From Caulobacter sp. X (GTDB lineage: Bacteria > Pseudomonadota > Alphaproteobacteria > Caulobacterales > Caulobacteraceae), in contig NZ_PEGF01000002.1 in NCBI RefSeq assembly GCF_002742635.1, positions 1,612,001 to 1,676,000 of the forward strand: 64,000 nucleotides of DNA, written 5' to 3'. Position numbers and translations under genes: made by a program. The notes beneath the pieces were generated by a model that was not told where the DNA came from, did not search any database, and saw only the letters and a program-made list of their open reading frames with translations. Positions 28,946 through 38,119 of this stretch are shown piece after piece; position 1 is the first letter of the stretch, and the number at the start of each line of letters is the position of its first letter.

Positions 28946-29868
28946 CAGAAGTAGCCCTCCTGCTTCTTCTTCTCCATCGAGGCGGATTGGTCATGGTCGA
29001 TGACCCGTCCTTGCCGCTCGCTGGTGGTGGTCAGCAGCATTTCCTGGATGACCTGGGGCAGGGTGGCGGCGGTGCTCTCGACGGCGCCGGTCAGCGGGTA
29101 GCAGCCCAGGGTGCGGAAGCGGACGCTCTTCATCTGCGGGGCTTCGCCGTCGCGCAGGCGGAAGCGCTCGTCGTCGACCATGATCAGCGCGCCGTCGCGC
29201 TCGACCACCGGTCGCTCGGCCGCGAAGTACAGCGGCACGATCGGGATGTTCTCCAGGTGGATGTACTGCCAGACGTCCAGCTCGGTCCAATTGGAGATCG
29301 GGAAGACGCGCAGGCTTTCGCCCGGATGCTTTCGGGTATTGTAGAGGTTCCAGAGCTCCGGGCGCTGGTTCTTCGGGTCCCAGCGATGCTCGGCCGAGCG
29401 GAACGAGAAGACCCGCTCCTTGGCGCGACTCTTTTCTTCGTCGCGGCGGGCGCCGCCGAAGGCCGCGTCGAAGCCGTATTTGGTCAGGGCCTGCTTGAGG
29501 CCTTCCGTCTTCCAGAGGTCTGTGTGGAGGGCGCTGCCGTGGTCGAACGGGTTGATGCCACGGGCCTCGGCGTCGGGGTTCTTGTGAACGATCAGGTCAA
29601 AGCCCAGCTCCGAGGCGATCCGATCGCGCAGGGCGTACATGTCCCGGAATTTCCAGGTCGTGTCGACGTGCAGCAGCGGGAAGGGCGGTCTGCTGGGATA
29701 GAACGCCTTGGCGGCCAGGTGCAGCATCACCGCGCTGTCCTTGCCGATCGAGTACAGCATGACCGGCCGCTCGCACTCGGCCGCCACCTCGCGCAGGATG
29801 TGGATGCTCTCGGCCTCCAGGCGCTGGAGGTGCGTCAGGCGGGCCGGCGAGATCTGAGTCGTCGTCAT
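28945..29868 (-). CDS. cysD: Sulfate adenylyltransferase subunit 2
   Basis: CysD adenylates sulfate to APS with CysN. The 307-residue product has [19 protein letters not shown] near the N-terminus, the PP-loop [33 protein letters not shown], and [20 protein letters not shown] followed by a tail matching known CysD proteins. ATG 29868 is preferred because [11 protein letters not shown] fits the length of the family; a TTG at 29928 would add 20 unsupported residues. It heads the cysD-cysNC operon and is transcribed towards cysNC. The 276 bases upstream hold no other gene that I can support. Confidence 0.95.
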   Translation of the reverse strand: MTTTQISPARLTHLQRLEAESIHILREVAAECERPVMLYSIGKDSAVMLHLAAKAFYPSRPPFPLLHVDTTWKFRDMYALRDRIASELGFDLIVHKNPDAEARGINPFDHGSALHTDLWKTEGLKQALTKYGFDAAFGGARRDEEKSRAKERVFSFRSAEHRWDPKNQRPELWNLYNTRKHPGESLRVFPISNWTELDVWQYIHLENIPIVPLYFAAERPVVERDGALIMVDDERFRLRDGEAPQMKSVRFRTLGCYPLTGAVESTAATLPQVIQEMLLTTTSERQGRVIDHDQSASMEKKKQEGYF

Positions 29869-30144
29869 CGGTTCCGGCGGAAGCGCTGTGGGTGCGAATT
29901 CGGTAAGGGCCAAGGCGAGGTTCCGCAAAGGGAAAATGTCCGTACGCCTTCCTGGATGGGAAAGACGTCGAACCTGTGGTGCGACCTAGGCCCGGCGAGC
30001 GGCGGCGGCAACGCCGGAAATCTGGAGGCGCTGTCAGTTGGAATGGGGCCACACTCCGCAAGCTTCGGCGTTCATGACGGAATTTTCACTCGCGCGACGG
30101 GCGAGACTCTCGCATAACGCCGCTATCGGTTCCTGAGGCGGGCT

Positions 30145-30354
30145 ATGGCCTTCTTGGCTGAGATGTTGGCGGTGGCGGTCGTTTGGCTGTCCTCTTTCGC
30201 GCTGTGCCAGTTTGGCGTGGCGACGGAGACGCGCGCCCACAAGGCCGGCCATGCTCATGCCGTGAAGACCGTGGCGCGCTCGCCGCGCGCGGAAGCCGCC
30301 AAGCCGCGGCAGGTCCCGACCGCCGCGCCCTCGGTCACACCCAAGGCCGCTTAA
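30145..30354 (+). CDS. Small hypothetical membrane-anchored protein
   Basis: This 69-residue protein starts with one hydrophobic helix (AFLAEMLAVAVVWLSSFALC, residues 2-21) followed by a basic, alanine- and proline-rich tail (KTVARSPRAEAAKPRQ) that would lie in the periplasm or cytoplasm. There is a weak ribosome binding site, GAGGCGG, before ATG 30145. I recognise no family. It sits 154 bases before tipN on the same strand and follows the cysD region divergently. Small size and low complexity make the call moderate, though the codon use fits its neighbours. Confidence 0.55.
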   Translation: MAFLAEMLAVAVVWLSSFALCQFGVATETRAHKAGHAHAVKTVARSPRAEAAKPRQVPTAAPSVTPKAA

Positions 30355-30507
30355 GCCGCGATTAGGCGTCGCACCTGTGCGAACGCAACCAAAGCCGCTT
30401 TTCGTAAAGGCTTTTCACCGTTAGGTTCATCCGACACGCGAAGGAGGGGCCGGCGCGCGAAGGCTGTCTCAGCGCCCCCCGCCGACGCCCTGGGACTCCG
30501 GCTGTGT

Positions 30508-33165
30508 ATGAAGCCTAAGAAGCGACAACCGTTCGATTTCTCCGCGACGCCGACGACTCCTCCCGTGGAGGACAGCAGCGTCGCGCCTGAGCTTCCCGAA
30601 TCGGCGTCGTTTTCCGATCCCGCGATCGAACCGGCCTCCGCCGAACCTCTGACCCTGAACGACGACCTGGATGTTCCGCCGCCGACCGTGCGGTCGCGAC
30701 GCCGTCGGGACGCCGAGCCCGGACAGCCCAAGAGCTTCGCCGAACCGGAATTGAAGCCCGCGCCTTCGCTGTCGGTGTCTCAGCCCTTGGCGCCGATCCC
30801 CGAGCCCGAGCGCGCCGCGCCCGCCAAGGCGGAGAAGCGCGACGCCGCTCTCGATCTCCGCCTGCCGCCGGGCTCGACGCCGGTGGCGCTTGAGACTGAA
30901 GATTCGCCGAGGCGCATGTCCGGCGCGCTGTTCTGGACCCTGGCCTCGGCGATCGCCGCCCTCTGGGCTTTGGCGCCGATCGCGTTCGCGTTCGGTTACG
31001 CCAGGGGCGTGCCGGCTTTCCAGGTTGAGGGCTTCGCCTTCACGGTCTTCGCCAGTCTGGCCATCGGCCCGGCTCTGATGACCTTGCTGGGCGCCTATCT
31101 GCTGCGGCAGGCGACGGGGATCTCCGACGAGCTGCGCCGGACGCGGACCGCGACGGACCGCATCCTGACGCCCGCCGCCCTGGCCGCCGTCGGCGCCTCC
31201 AGCGCCGTGGACGCCATGCGCCAAGGCGTCGATGAGGCCGCCGCCGCCGCCGAGCGCGCCCGTGAGCACATCATCTCCCTCCGCGAGGCCCTGGCGGAAG
31301 AGACCGCGCGCCTTGCCGAGGCGGCCGCGGAGTCGGCCCGGATGGCCAATCAACTCGCTCAGGGGCTCGGTCACGAGCGCACGGCGATGGAGACCCTGTC
31401 GCAGTCGCTGGACGCGCGTTCCACCGCGGTGGTCGACGCCATCGGCAGCCAGGCCCGCATGGTCGCAGAAGCCTCCGACCTGGCGGAAACCCAGCTGCGC
31501 GAAGCCGAGGCGGCTCTGGCCGCCCGCGCCGCCGACCTGGCCGCCGCCGCCGCTGAAGCTTCCGACGCCGCCCGCGTCGGGGCCGAGGACCTGTCGCGTC
31601 AGGTCGCTCGCCTGGAGAGCGCCGGCCTGGGCGTCAGCGATCAGGTCGCGGTGGTCGAAAAGACCCTGGCCGCCCAGCGCGCGGCGCTGCTCGAAGTCAG
31701 CCAGGCGCTGCGCTCCGAGCAGGAGGACTTCGCCGCCGAGGCCGAGACGCGCACCGCCCAACTCACCGAGTTCGTGGCCTATACCCGTGTGGGGGCCACG
31801 GAGCTTTCCGACCAGGCCGCGATGGGCGCCGAGATCCTGCGTGGACTGATCAGTTCCGCCGCCGACCAGTTCCGCGAGATGGCCGATAGCGCCAAGGCGC
31901 GTCAGGACGCCCTGGCCGAAGAGACCAAGAAGACGCTCGAGATGATCGGCGACGTCGCCGAGAACCAGCGGACGCTGCTGGAGGAAGAGCTGAAGGCGGC
32001 GATGGAGGCCATGGCCGACGCCGCGCTGAAGGCCGCTCAGGGCGTCGAAGCCCGCGTCGAGGCCGCCCGCAGCCGCGTCGATCAGCTCAACGAAATCGCC
32101 TTCGCGGCCGGCCAGAAGGCCGACGCGGTGTTCGAGGCTCGCATGGAGGAGGCGCGCGACATCATCGAGCACTCCGCCCAGATGGTCGAACAGGCCGGCG
32201 CGCGGACCTCCCAGAAGCTGGCGGACTCGGTGCAAGCCGCGCGCGGCACGCTGGACGAACTGGAGGCGATGCTGTCCGAGATCGGCAAGCGCACCGCCGA
32301 GCTGCCGTCCGAGGCTCTGCTGAAGGCCGCCGAGGTTCGCGTCTCGATCGAGCAGGGCGTCGAGCAGCTGATGAACGCCGTGCGGCGCACCGCCGACGAG
32401 ACCGCGGCGATCGACCAGGCGTTCCAGGAGCGCGTGCGCCGGAATTACGAGATGCTCAGCGAGGCGGCTGGCGCCGTGACCGCTGCGGGCGTGTCCACGG
32501 TCGCGGCCCGGGCGGCTTCGTCGTCTGCGGCCAAGGGCCGAGCCGCTCCGCCGCCGCCAGCCGCGCCCGCTGCGAAGGCCTCCCAACCTCAACCCCTGCC
32601 GATGGCGGAATTCGACGACGACGCCGAGCCGTCGGGGGATCGCCGCCGTCTTCGCCTGACGCCGACCGCGACGGACGAGGAATTCCGCTCGGTCTTCGAG
32701 AAGGCCAGCAGCCGCAAGGCCGCGCCGCCCGCGGGCGAAGATGAGGGGCAGGGCGGCTGGAGCTGGCGCAACCTTTTGTCGGGCATCGAGAACAGCTCGC
32801 CGGGCGACGCCGCCCTGGGCGAGAAGCTGGCGGCTGAGATCACCGCCATGGGCATCGATCCGCACGCCCTGCTGCCGCGTCCGCGCATCGACGAGATCGC
32901 CGCGGCTCTGCAGACGGGCGACGCCGGCGGCGCTCGCGAGGTGGTCAAGCGCCTGGCGCCGGCCGCCATCCGTCGCCTGGTCCGCCGCCTGTTCTCCGAC
33001 TCGACCCTGAAGGGCAACGCCGAGCGCTTCATCAAGCGCTATGCCGGCATGGTCGAGGAAGCGGCCGGGCAGGACCGCGAAGGCTTCCTGATGGCGGCGC
33101 TGTTGTCCTCCGACGCCGGGCGGGCCTATCTGCTGCTCGACGCCGCCAGCGGCGACCTCGGCTAA
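30508..33165 (+). CDS. tipN: Polarity factor TipN (birth scar protein)
   Basis: TipN is a membrane-anchored coiled-coil protein that marks the new pole and directs flagellum placement and chromosome segregation in Caulobacter. The 885 residues, close to the 888 of C. crescentus TipN, comprise a disordered proline/acid-rich N-terminus (1-130), two membrane helices (138-163 and 174-199), a very long alanine/glutamate-rich coiled coil (about 205-660), a proline/alanine linker and a C-terminal helical region (about 730-885). Position supports the name: a sugar transferase and the uronate cluster follow, as I recall for the C. crescentus tipN region. A bacterial sugar transferase gene follows after 15 bases. 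Confidence 0.9.
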   Translation: MKPKKRQPFDFSATPTTPPVEDSSVAPELPESASFSDPAIEPASAEPLTLNDDLDVPPPTVRSRRRRDAEPGQPKSFAEPELKPAPSLSVSQPLAPIPEPERAAPAKAEKRDAALDLRLPPGSTPVALETEDSPRRMSGALFWTLASAIAALWALAPIAFAFGYARGVPAFQVEGFAFTVFASLAIGPALMTLLGAYLLRQATGISDELRRTRTATDRILTPAALAAVGASSAVDAMRQGVDEAAAAAERAREHIISLREALAEETARLAEAAAESARMANQLAQGLGHERTAMETLSQSLDARSTAVVDAIGSQARMVAEASDLAETQLREAEAALAARAADLAAAAAEASDAARVGAEDLSRQVARLESAGLGVSDQVAVVEKTLAAQRAALLEVSQALRSEQEDFAAEAETRTAQLTEFVAYTRVGATELSDQAAMGAEILRGLISSAADQFREMADSAKARQDALAEETKKTLEMIGDVAENQRTLLEEELKAAMEAMADAALKAAQGVEARVEAARSRVDQLNEIAFAAGQKADAVFEARMEEARDIIEHSAQMVEQAGARTSQKLADSVQAARGTLDELEAMLSEIGKRTAELPSEALLKAAEVRVSIEQGVEQLMNAVRRTADETAAIDQAFQERVRRNYEMLSEAAGAVTAAGVSTVAARAASSSAAKGRAAPPPPAAPAAKASQPQPLPMAEFDDDAEPSGDRRRLRLTPTATDEEFRSVFEKASSRKAAPPAGEDEGQGGWSWRNLLSGIENSSPGDAALGEKLAAEITAMGIDPHALLPRPRIDEIAAALQTGDAGGAREVVKRLAPAAIRRLVRRLFSDSTLKGNAERFIKRYAGMVEEAAGQDREGFLMAALLSSDAGRAYLLLDAASGDLG

Positions 33166-33180
33166 TTTCGGACGTTCGAC

Positions 33181-33741
33181 TTGAAGCGCGCCTTTGACCT
33201 GCTGGCCTCGGCGGTCGGCCTGATCGTGCTGGCCGCGCCGATGCTGGCGCTGTGGCTGCTGGTGCGGCTGACTTCGCCTGGTCCTGGCCTCTACTGGTCG
33301 CAGCGGGTGGGCAAGGGCTCGACGCTCTTTCCGATGCCGAAGTTCCGCACCATGCGGATCGACACGCCCGAGGTCGCGACCCATCTGCTGGCCGATCCGG
33401 ACCAATGGCTGACGCCCGTCGGGCCGATGATGCGCAAGCTGAGCCTGGACGAGCTGCCCCAGCTGTGGAGCGTGCTGGTCGGGCACATGAGCCTGGTCGG
33501 TCCGCGCCCCGCGCTGTTCAATCAGGACGACCTGATCGCGGCGCGCAAGGCCGCCGGGGTCGATGTGCTGCGGCCCGGCGTGACCGGCTGGGCGCAGATC
33601 AATGGCCGGGACGAGCTGGCCATTCCCGACAAGGTGGCGCTGGACGCCGAGTATCTGCGTCGGCGCTCGTTCCTGTTCGACCTGAAGATCCTTGCCAGCA
33701 CCGTCGTTCCGGTGCTGACGGCCAAGGGCGTTACCCGCTAG
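33181..33741 (+). CDS. PglC-like bacterial sugar transferase (phosphoglycosyl transferase)
   Basis: This 186-residue enzyme transfers a sugar-1-phosphate to undecaprenyl phosphate. It has the short, monotopic PglC layout rather than the long WbaP form: a re-entrant N-terminal helix (KRAFDLLASAVGLIVLAAPM), the motif around KFRTMRIDT, the catalytic Asp-Glu pair in LSLDELPQLWSVLVG, MSLVGPRPAL, and GVTGWAQINGRDELAIPDK. Translation starts at TTG 33181. It lies 15 bases after tipN, so it may be on the same transcript; its stop overlaps the end of uxuB by four bases (convergent). The glycan it primes is unknown. Confidence 0.9.
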   Translation: MKRAFDLLASAVGLIVLAAPMLALWLLVRLTSPGPGLYWSQRVGKGSTLFPMPKFRTMRIDTPEVATHLLADPDQWLTPVGPMMRKLSLDELPQLWSVLVGHMSLVGPRPALFNQDDLIAARKAAGVDVLRPGVTGWAQINGRDELAIPDKVALDAEYLRRRSFLFDLKILASTVVPVLTAKGVTR

Positions 33742-35186
33742 CCGAGGTCGGCGTAGGCCTTTTCCAGAGCGGCGACAAAGGTCGGATTGGACGTCAGAGC
33801 CGCCGGGAAGACGGTGTCCAGCGCCAGGAACGCAGCGACGTCGGTCTTGGCGTCTCCGGTCGCCGCGGCGCCCAGCGCCGTCAGCTTGTCCGCCAGGGGA
33901 TCGGTGATCGCCTCGCCGGCCTTGGCGCGGAGGGCGACGAACCGCATCCACGCCGCCAGAGGGATCGCCAGGCGCTCGATCGAACGGCCCGCTTCCAAGG
34001 TTTCCGTCAAGGTGCCGAGGATGCGGAACGGCAGCTTCTGCGAGCCGTCCCAGGCGATCTGCGACAGATAGTGGCGGATCTCGGGGTTGCGGAAGCGGGC
34101 CAGGATGGCTTCGGCGTATTGGGCCAGATCGAGGCCGCGCGGCGCGGTCAGGGTCGGGATGATGTCCTTGGTCATCATGTCGCGCGCCAGGGTCTCCAGC
34201 GTGGGATCGCTGACCGCCTCGAACACCGTCTCATGGCCGCGCAGGATGCCGGCATAGGCGAGGGTCGAGTGGACGCCGTTCAGCAGGCGCAGCTTGGCCC
34301 GCTCGAAGCCACGGACGTCGTCGGTCAGGATGACGCCGACGCTGGCGAGGTCGGCGGCGTCAGCCGGCAGCACATCCTCGACCACCCACTGGGTGAAGGC
34401 CTCGCGCTGGATCGGCCAGGCGTCTTCCAGACCGGTCGCGGCGAGGACACGGGCGCGCAAGGCGTCGTCGGTGGCGGGCGTGATGCTGTCGACCATGGTG
34501 CGCGGGAAGCTGCCCTCGCGCTCGATCCAGGCGGCGAGCTCGGCGTCCAGCTTGGCGGCGAAGGCCGCCACGGCCGCCTTCAGGCGCCAGCCATTGTCGG
34601 CGAGGTTGTCGCAGGCCACCACGGCGTAGGGCGCGAGCCCCGCCGCGTGGCGCCGGCGCAGGCCCTCGACGATGTAGCCGACGGCGCTCTTGGGTTCGCG
34701 CGGGTTGGCCAGATCGTGGACGATGTCGGGGTGGCTTTCGTCCAGCCCGCCCTCGGCCGACAGGGTGTAGCCCTTCTCGGTCACGGTCAGGGTGACCATG
34801 CGGGTGGTCGGCGCGGCGAGGCGGGCGAAGACCGACGGCGGATCCTCGGGCGCGACCAGCACTTCCTGGATGGAGCCGATGACGCGGAAGGTCGTCTCTG
34901 CGTCCAGCTGGGCCAGGGTGTAGAGGCCGTCCTGCGGCTCTAGGGCGTCGCGGACGCCAGGGCTCTTCAGCGAGACGGCGCAAATCCCCCAGCGCGGGTC
35001 GGTCGCCAGAAGCTGGTCGAAATAGAAGGCCTGGTGGGCGCGGTGGAAGGCGCCGGGACCGAAGTGCACGACGCCGATCTGGACCTTGTCGCGGTCGTAG
35101 GGCGGCAGGGCGACGCCCGGGATCGCGCCGGGATAGCTGGTGGCGCTCAGACGCAGGGCGGAGGAGGTCTCGGAAGAAGCCGTCAA
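33738..35186 (-). CDS. uxuB: Fructuronate reductase/mannitol dehydrogenase family protein
   Basis: This 482-residue protein belongs to the long-chain polyol dehydrogenase family that includes fructuronate and tagaturonate reductases. It has an N-terminal NAD-binding region (IGVVHFGPGAFHRAHQAFYF, about 31-50), and the catalytic motif as KLRLLNGVHS, the K-x4-N-x2-H pattern of mannitol dehydrogenases. The uxuB name rests on its position after uxaA in a glucuronate cluster; UxaB or a mannitol enzyme is the alternative. TTG 35186 is the start. It is 83 bases behind uxaA on the same strand and probably on the same message. Confidence 0.85.
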   Translation of the reverse strand: MTASSETSSALRLSATSYPGAIPGVALPPYDRDKVQIGVVHFGPGAFHRAHQAFYFDQLLATDPRWGICAVSLKSPGVRDALEPQDGLYTLAQLDAETTFRVIGSIQEVLVAPEDPPSVFARLAAPTTRMVTLTVTEKGYTLSAEGGLDESHPDIVHDLANPREPKSAVGYIVEGLRRRHAAGLAPYAVVACDNLADNGWRLKAAVAAFAAKLDAELAAWIEREGSFPRTMVDSITPATDDALRARVLAATGLEDAWPIQREAFTQWVVEDVLPADAADLASVGVILTDDVRGFERAKLRLLNGVHSTLAYAGILRGHETVFEAVSDPTLETLARDMMTKDIIPTLTAPRGLDLAQYAEAILARFRNPEIRHYLSQIAWDGSQKLPFRILGTLTETLEAGRSIERLAIPLAAWMRFVALRAKAGEAITDPLADKLTALGAAATGDAKTDVAAFLALDTVFPAALTSNPTFVAALEKAYADLG

Positions 35187-35251
35187 GGGAAGCGCCTAGG
35201 GATCGAAGGAATGTTCAGGCCGCCTACATGCTGTAGTCTGGCCTCGGTGAC

Positions 35252-35268
35252 AATTGGCTTGACCAATT
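35252..35268. promoter_or_regulatory. Inverted repeat between uxaA and uxuB
   Basis: AATTGG (35252-35257) and CCAATT (35263-35268) form a 17-base inverted repeat spaced by five bases, immediately after the uxaA stop. On the minus strand it reads AATTGGTCAAGCCAATT. It resembles the enterobacterial ExuR/UxuR operator, from memory, but could simply be a hairpin. It has no T-run. Confidence 0.35.
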
Positions 35269-35269
35269 T

Positions 35270-36778
35270 CTAGAGGGTTACGCCGGACTTCCAGATGGCG
35301 ATCTCGCGCTCGCCGTTCAGCTCGGCCTTGGTCGGCTGGCCGGAGGCGGTTTCGATCACGAGGTCCATCAGCGCGTCCGCGGCCTGCTCCATCGAGACCC
35401 CCGCCAGCACCTGGCCAGCGTCGAAATCGATCCAGCCTGGCTTGCGTTGGGCCAGGCCCGAATTCGAGGCGATCTTCAGGGTCGGGGCGGGGAAGCCGAG
35501 GGGGGTGCCGCGTCCGGTCGTGAACAGGATCACCGTCGCGCCGGCCGCGGTCAGGGCTGTCGACGAGACCGCGTCATTGCCCGGCGCCTCCAGCAGGGTC
35601 AGGCCGTGCGGTCCGACCCGCTCGCCATAGCGCAGCACCTCGACCAGAGGCGCGCGGCCGCCCTTCTGCACGGCGCCGAGGGACTTCTCCTCCAGCGTGG
35701 TGATGCCGCCGGCGATGTTGCCGGGGGAGGGGTTCTCATAGATCGGCTGGTTGTTGTCGATGAAGTAGCGCTTGAAGTCGTCGATCACGCGGACGGCCTG
35801 GTCGAAGACCTCGCGGCTGGCGGCGCGCGCCAGCAGTATGCCCTCGGCGCCGAACACCTCGGGGATCTCGGTCAGCACCGGCGTGCCGCCGGCGTCGGCG
35901 ACCTTGTCGGCGATACGGCCCACCAGCGGATTGGCGGTGACGCCCGAGAAGCCGTCCGAGCCGCCGCACTTGAGGCCGACGACCAGCTCCGAGACCGGGA
36001 TCGGCTCGCGGCGGTCCCGTTCGGCGATCTCGACCAGCGCCTCGACGGCGGCGAGGCCGTCTTCGAGCTCATCCTCGACCATCTGGGTCGTGAAGCTGCG
36101 CAAGCGCTCGCGGTCGATCTCCGGCGCGCTCTCCAGCAGGGCCTTGAGCTGATTGTTCTCGCAGCCCAGGCCCAGCAGCAGCACGCCGCCAGCGTTTGGG
36201 TGGCTGGCCAAGGCCGCGATCAGCTTGCGGGTGTGGGTCAGGTCGTCGCCCAGCTGAGAGCAGCCGAACGGGTGGGGGAAGGCGAAGACGCCATCGACGC
36301 GTCCGGCGAAGCGCTGGTTGGCTTTCTCGGCGATCCGGCGGGCGGTGTTGGCGACACAGCCGACGGTGCACAGCACCCAGATTTCGTTGCGGGTGCCAGC
36401 CCGGCCGTTCTTGCGACGATAGCCTTGGAAAGTGCGCGGCCTTGCCTCCCGCCGGGGTTCGGGCGGGGAGGGCGTCCAGGCGAAGTCCTCGACGCCCTCC
36501 AGGCGCGTGGCGACGTTGTGGACGTGGACGTGATCGCCGACGGTGATGTCCGCCAGCGCTCGCCCGATCGGCCAGCCGTACTTCAGCACGTCCTCGCCGG
36601 CCTTGGCGGCGCGGATGGCGATCTTGTGGCCCTTGGGGATGTCGGCGCGCGCGGTGATGGTCTGGCCGTGCAGGTCCACAGCCTCGCCGCGCGCGATGTC
36701 GCGCAGGGCCGTGGCGACATGGTCACGCGGGTCGACCGGGTGGATCGATTCGCGTTGCGGCTGGAGCGCATCAGTCAT
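35270..36778 (-). CDS. uxaA: Altronate dehydratase
   Basis: UxaA dehydrates D-altronate to 2-keto-3-deoxygluconate, with iron as cofactor. The 502-residue product has an N-terminal SAF-like domain (about residues 15-90, IPKGHKIAIRAAKAGEDVLK and VGDHVHVHNVAT), then the catalytic part with TRNEIWVLCTVGCVANTARR, FGCSQLGDD, LLLGLGCENNQLKALLESAP, VGLKCGGSDGFSGVTANPL, and a C-terminal TTGRGTPLGFPAPTLKIASN. ATG 36778 gives the normal family length. It is divergent from lacI across 159 bases that include an ACCGGT operator. The mannonate route would need a uxuA elsewhere, since UxuB makes mannonate. Confidence 0.93.
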   Translation of the reverse strand: MTDALQPQRESIHPVDPRDHVATALRDIARGEAVDLHGQTITARADIPKGHKIAIRAAKAGEDVLKYGWPIGRALADITVGDHVHVHNVATRLEGVEDFAWTPSPPEPRREARPRTFQGYRRKNGRAGTRNEIWVLCTVGCVANTARRIAEKANQRFAGRVDGVFAFPHPFGCSQLGDDLTHTRKLIAALASHPNAGGVLLLGLGCENNQLKALLESAPEIDRERLRSFTTQMVEDELEDGLAAVEALVEIAERDRREPIPVSELVVGLKCGGSDGFSGVTANPLVGRIADKVADAGGTPVLTEIPEVFGAEGILLARAASREVFDQAVRVIDDFKRYFIDNNQPIYENPSPGNIAGGITTLEEKSLGAVQKGGRAPLVEVLRYGERVGPHGLTLLEAPGNDAVSSTALTAAGATVILFTTGRGTPLGFPAPTLKIASNSGLAQRKPGWIDFDAGQVLAGVSMEQAADALMDLVIETASGQPTKAELNGEREIAIWKSGVTL

Positions 36779-36830
36779 CGTGAAGTCTCGCCCTCGGGGC
36801 GGGGATCGCCAAAAGAAAAGATCAGTGACA

Positions 36831-36845
36831 TGGTAACCGGTGTCA
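36831..36845. promoter_or_regulatory. LacI-type operator, site A (uxaA/lacI divergent region)
   Basis: TGGTAACCGGTGTCA is an imperfect palindrome centred on ACCGGT and is the exact reverse complement of site B (38046-38060). It lies 53 bases before uxaA and 92 before the LacI gene, so it can control both directions. Related sites occur before eda and the exuT unit. Binding by the LacI protein encoded next door is inferred. Confidence 0.65.
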
Positions 36846-36937
36846 GATTGGCGGCAAGTCGATGTTTCGTCGTAGGTGGCGATCACCGCGTCGCTAGAGT
36901 ATGACAAGCCTAAATAAACAAAGCCGTTGGAAACGCC

Positions 36938-38011
36938 GTGACTGCTTCGAATACGCCTTCCTCGAATCCGGAAGAAAGTGAGACCGGCGTCGAGGGCGGA
37001 CGCCGCCGAGCGACGATCAACGATATCGCGCGTCTGGCCGGGGTTTCGAAGAAGACCGTCTCGCGCGTCATCAATCAGTCGCCTTTCGTTCGCGACGAGA
37101 CGCGCGAGCGGATCGAGGCGGTCATCGCCGAGTGGGGCTATGCGCCTGATCCCCAGGCGCGAGGTCTGGCGTTCCGGCGGTCGTTCCTGATCGGCATGAT
37201 CTACGACAACCCCAATCCGCAGTATGTCGTGAACATGCAGTTGGGCCTTCTGGATGGCTTGCGCGGTTCCGGCTTCGAGCTGGTGGTGCACCCCTGCGAT
37301 CGCTCCAGCCCGACCTTCCTGGCCGATATCCGCGCCTTCGTGGAGCGTCAGAAGCTGTTTGGCGTGGTGCTGCCGCCGTCGGTTTCCGAGGACGACCGGG
37401 TCGCCAAGCTGCTCAACGAGATTGGGTGCTCGTACATCCGCATCGCCTCGGTCGAGCTGGACAAGCCCGAGCACATGATTGTCGGTCACGACCGTCTGGG
37501 CGGTTTTCAGGCCGCTGAGCATATTCTTTCCCTGGGGCATCGCCGGATCGCGTTCATTTCCGGTCCCGCGACCTTCCGCTCGTCGCACGAGCGGAGAGGG
37601 GGCTTCGAGGACGCCTTGGCCAAGGCAGGCTTGAAACTCGCGCCCGAGGACATCGTCCAGGGCGGCTACACCTTCGAGTCTGGCGTGGCTTGCGGGGACG
37701 TTCTCTTGGCGCGCAACCCGCGCCCGACCGCGATCTTCTGCGGCAATGACGAAATGGCGGCGGGCGTGCTGCAGTCCGCGCGCAAGGCGGGGCTGTCGGT
37801 GCCGAAGGACGTGACCGTCGTCGGCTTTGACGACTTCCAGATCGCCCAGGCCGTGTGGCCGCCGCTGACGACGGTGCGCACGCCGACGCGCGCGATCGGC
37901 CGGATGGCCGCCGAGAAGCTGTTGGGCGTCGAACGCCCCGAGCCGCGCGATCTCACCACGACCGAGCCGAGCCTTGTGGTGCGCGAGTCCTCCGGGCCGG
38001 CTCCGGCCTGA
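36938..38011 (+). CDS. LacI-family transcriptional repressor of uronate genes
   Basis: This 357-residue regulator has a LacI helix-turn-helix at about 23-48 (RATINDIARLAGVSKKTVSR, then VINQSPFVRDETRERI) and a periplasmic-binding-protein-like effector domain (from about 80). The C-terminal region shows PTAIFCGNDEMAAGVLQSAR and VVGFDDFQIAQAVWPPLTTV, typical LacI/GalR sequence. It starts at GTG 36938. Its own promoter region and four nearby gene starts carry a shared operator, so it most likely senses a uronate-derived effector and represses uxaA-uxuB, uxaC-kduI-kduD, eda-kdgK and the exuT unit. A UxuR-like role fits, but the effector is unknown. Confidence 0.93.
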   Translation: MTASNTPSSNPEESETGVEGGRRRATINDIARLAGVSKKTVSRVINQSPFVRDETRERIEAVIAEWGYAPDPQARGLAFRRSFLIGMIYDNPNPQYVVNMQLGLLDGLRGSGFELVVHPCDRSSPTFLADIRAFVERQKLFGVVLPPSVSEDDRVAKLLNEIGCSYIRIASVELDKPEHMIVGHDRLGGFQAAEHILSLGHRRIAFISGPATFRSSHERRGGFEDALAKAGLKLAPEDIVQGGYTFESGVACGDVLLARNPRPTAIFCGNDEMAAGVLQSARKAGLSVPKDVTVVGFDDFQIAQAVWPPLTTVRTPTRAIGRMAAEKLLGVERPEPRDLTTTEPSLVVRESSGPAPA

Positions 38012-38045
38012 GCGCTCGCGGCCGCCTGCGGCTTGCATAGGAACA

Positions 38046-38060
38046 TGACACCGGTTACCA
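38046..38060. promoter_or_regulatory. LacI-type operator, site B (uxaC)
   Basis: TGACACCGGTTACCA is the exact reverse complement of site A. It lies 59 bases before the uxaC start and 34 bases after the lacI stop. A TTGCAT at 38033-38038 could be a -35 hexamer, putting the operator between the promoter elements. Confidence 0.65.
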
Positions 38061-38119
38061 AGCGGCCCGAAGCGGCCCCTCGCGAAGTCGCCGGTCAGAC
38101 AGGGAGCAGACGTTAAGCC

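Noticed and set aside
29869..29928. TTG 29928 as the cysD start
   Set aside because: Family length and sequence fit ATG 29868, and the extra 20 residues have no counterpart.
30469..33951. Minus-strand open frame of 1,160 codons across tipN
   Set aside because: Composition is low-complexity Gly/Arg/His-rich and mirrors the tipN coiled coil in antisense; no ribosome binding site or domain.
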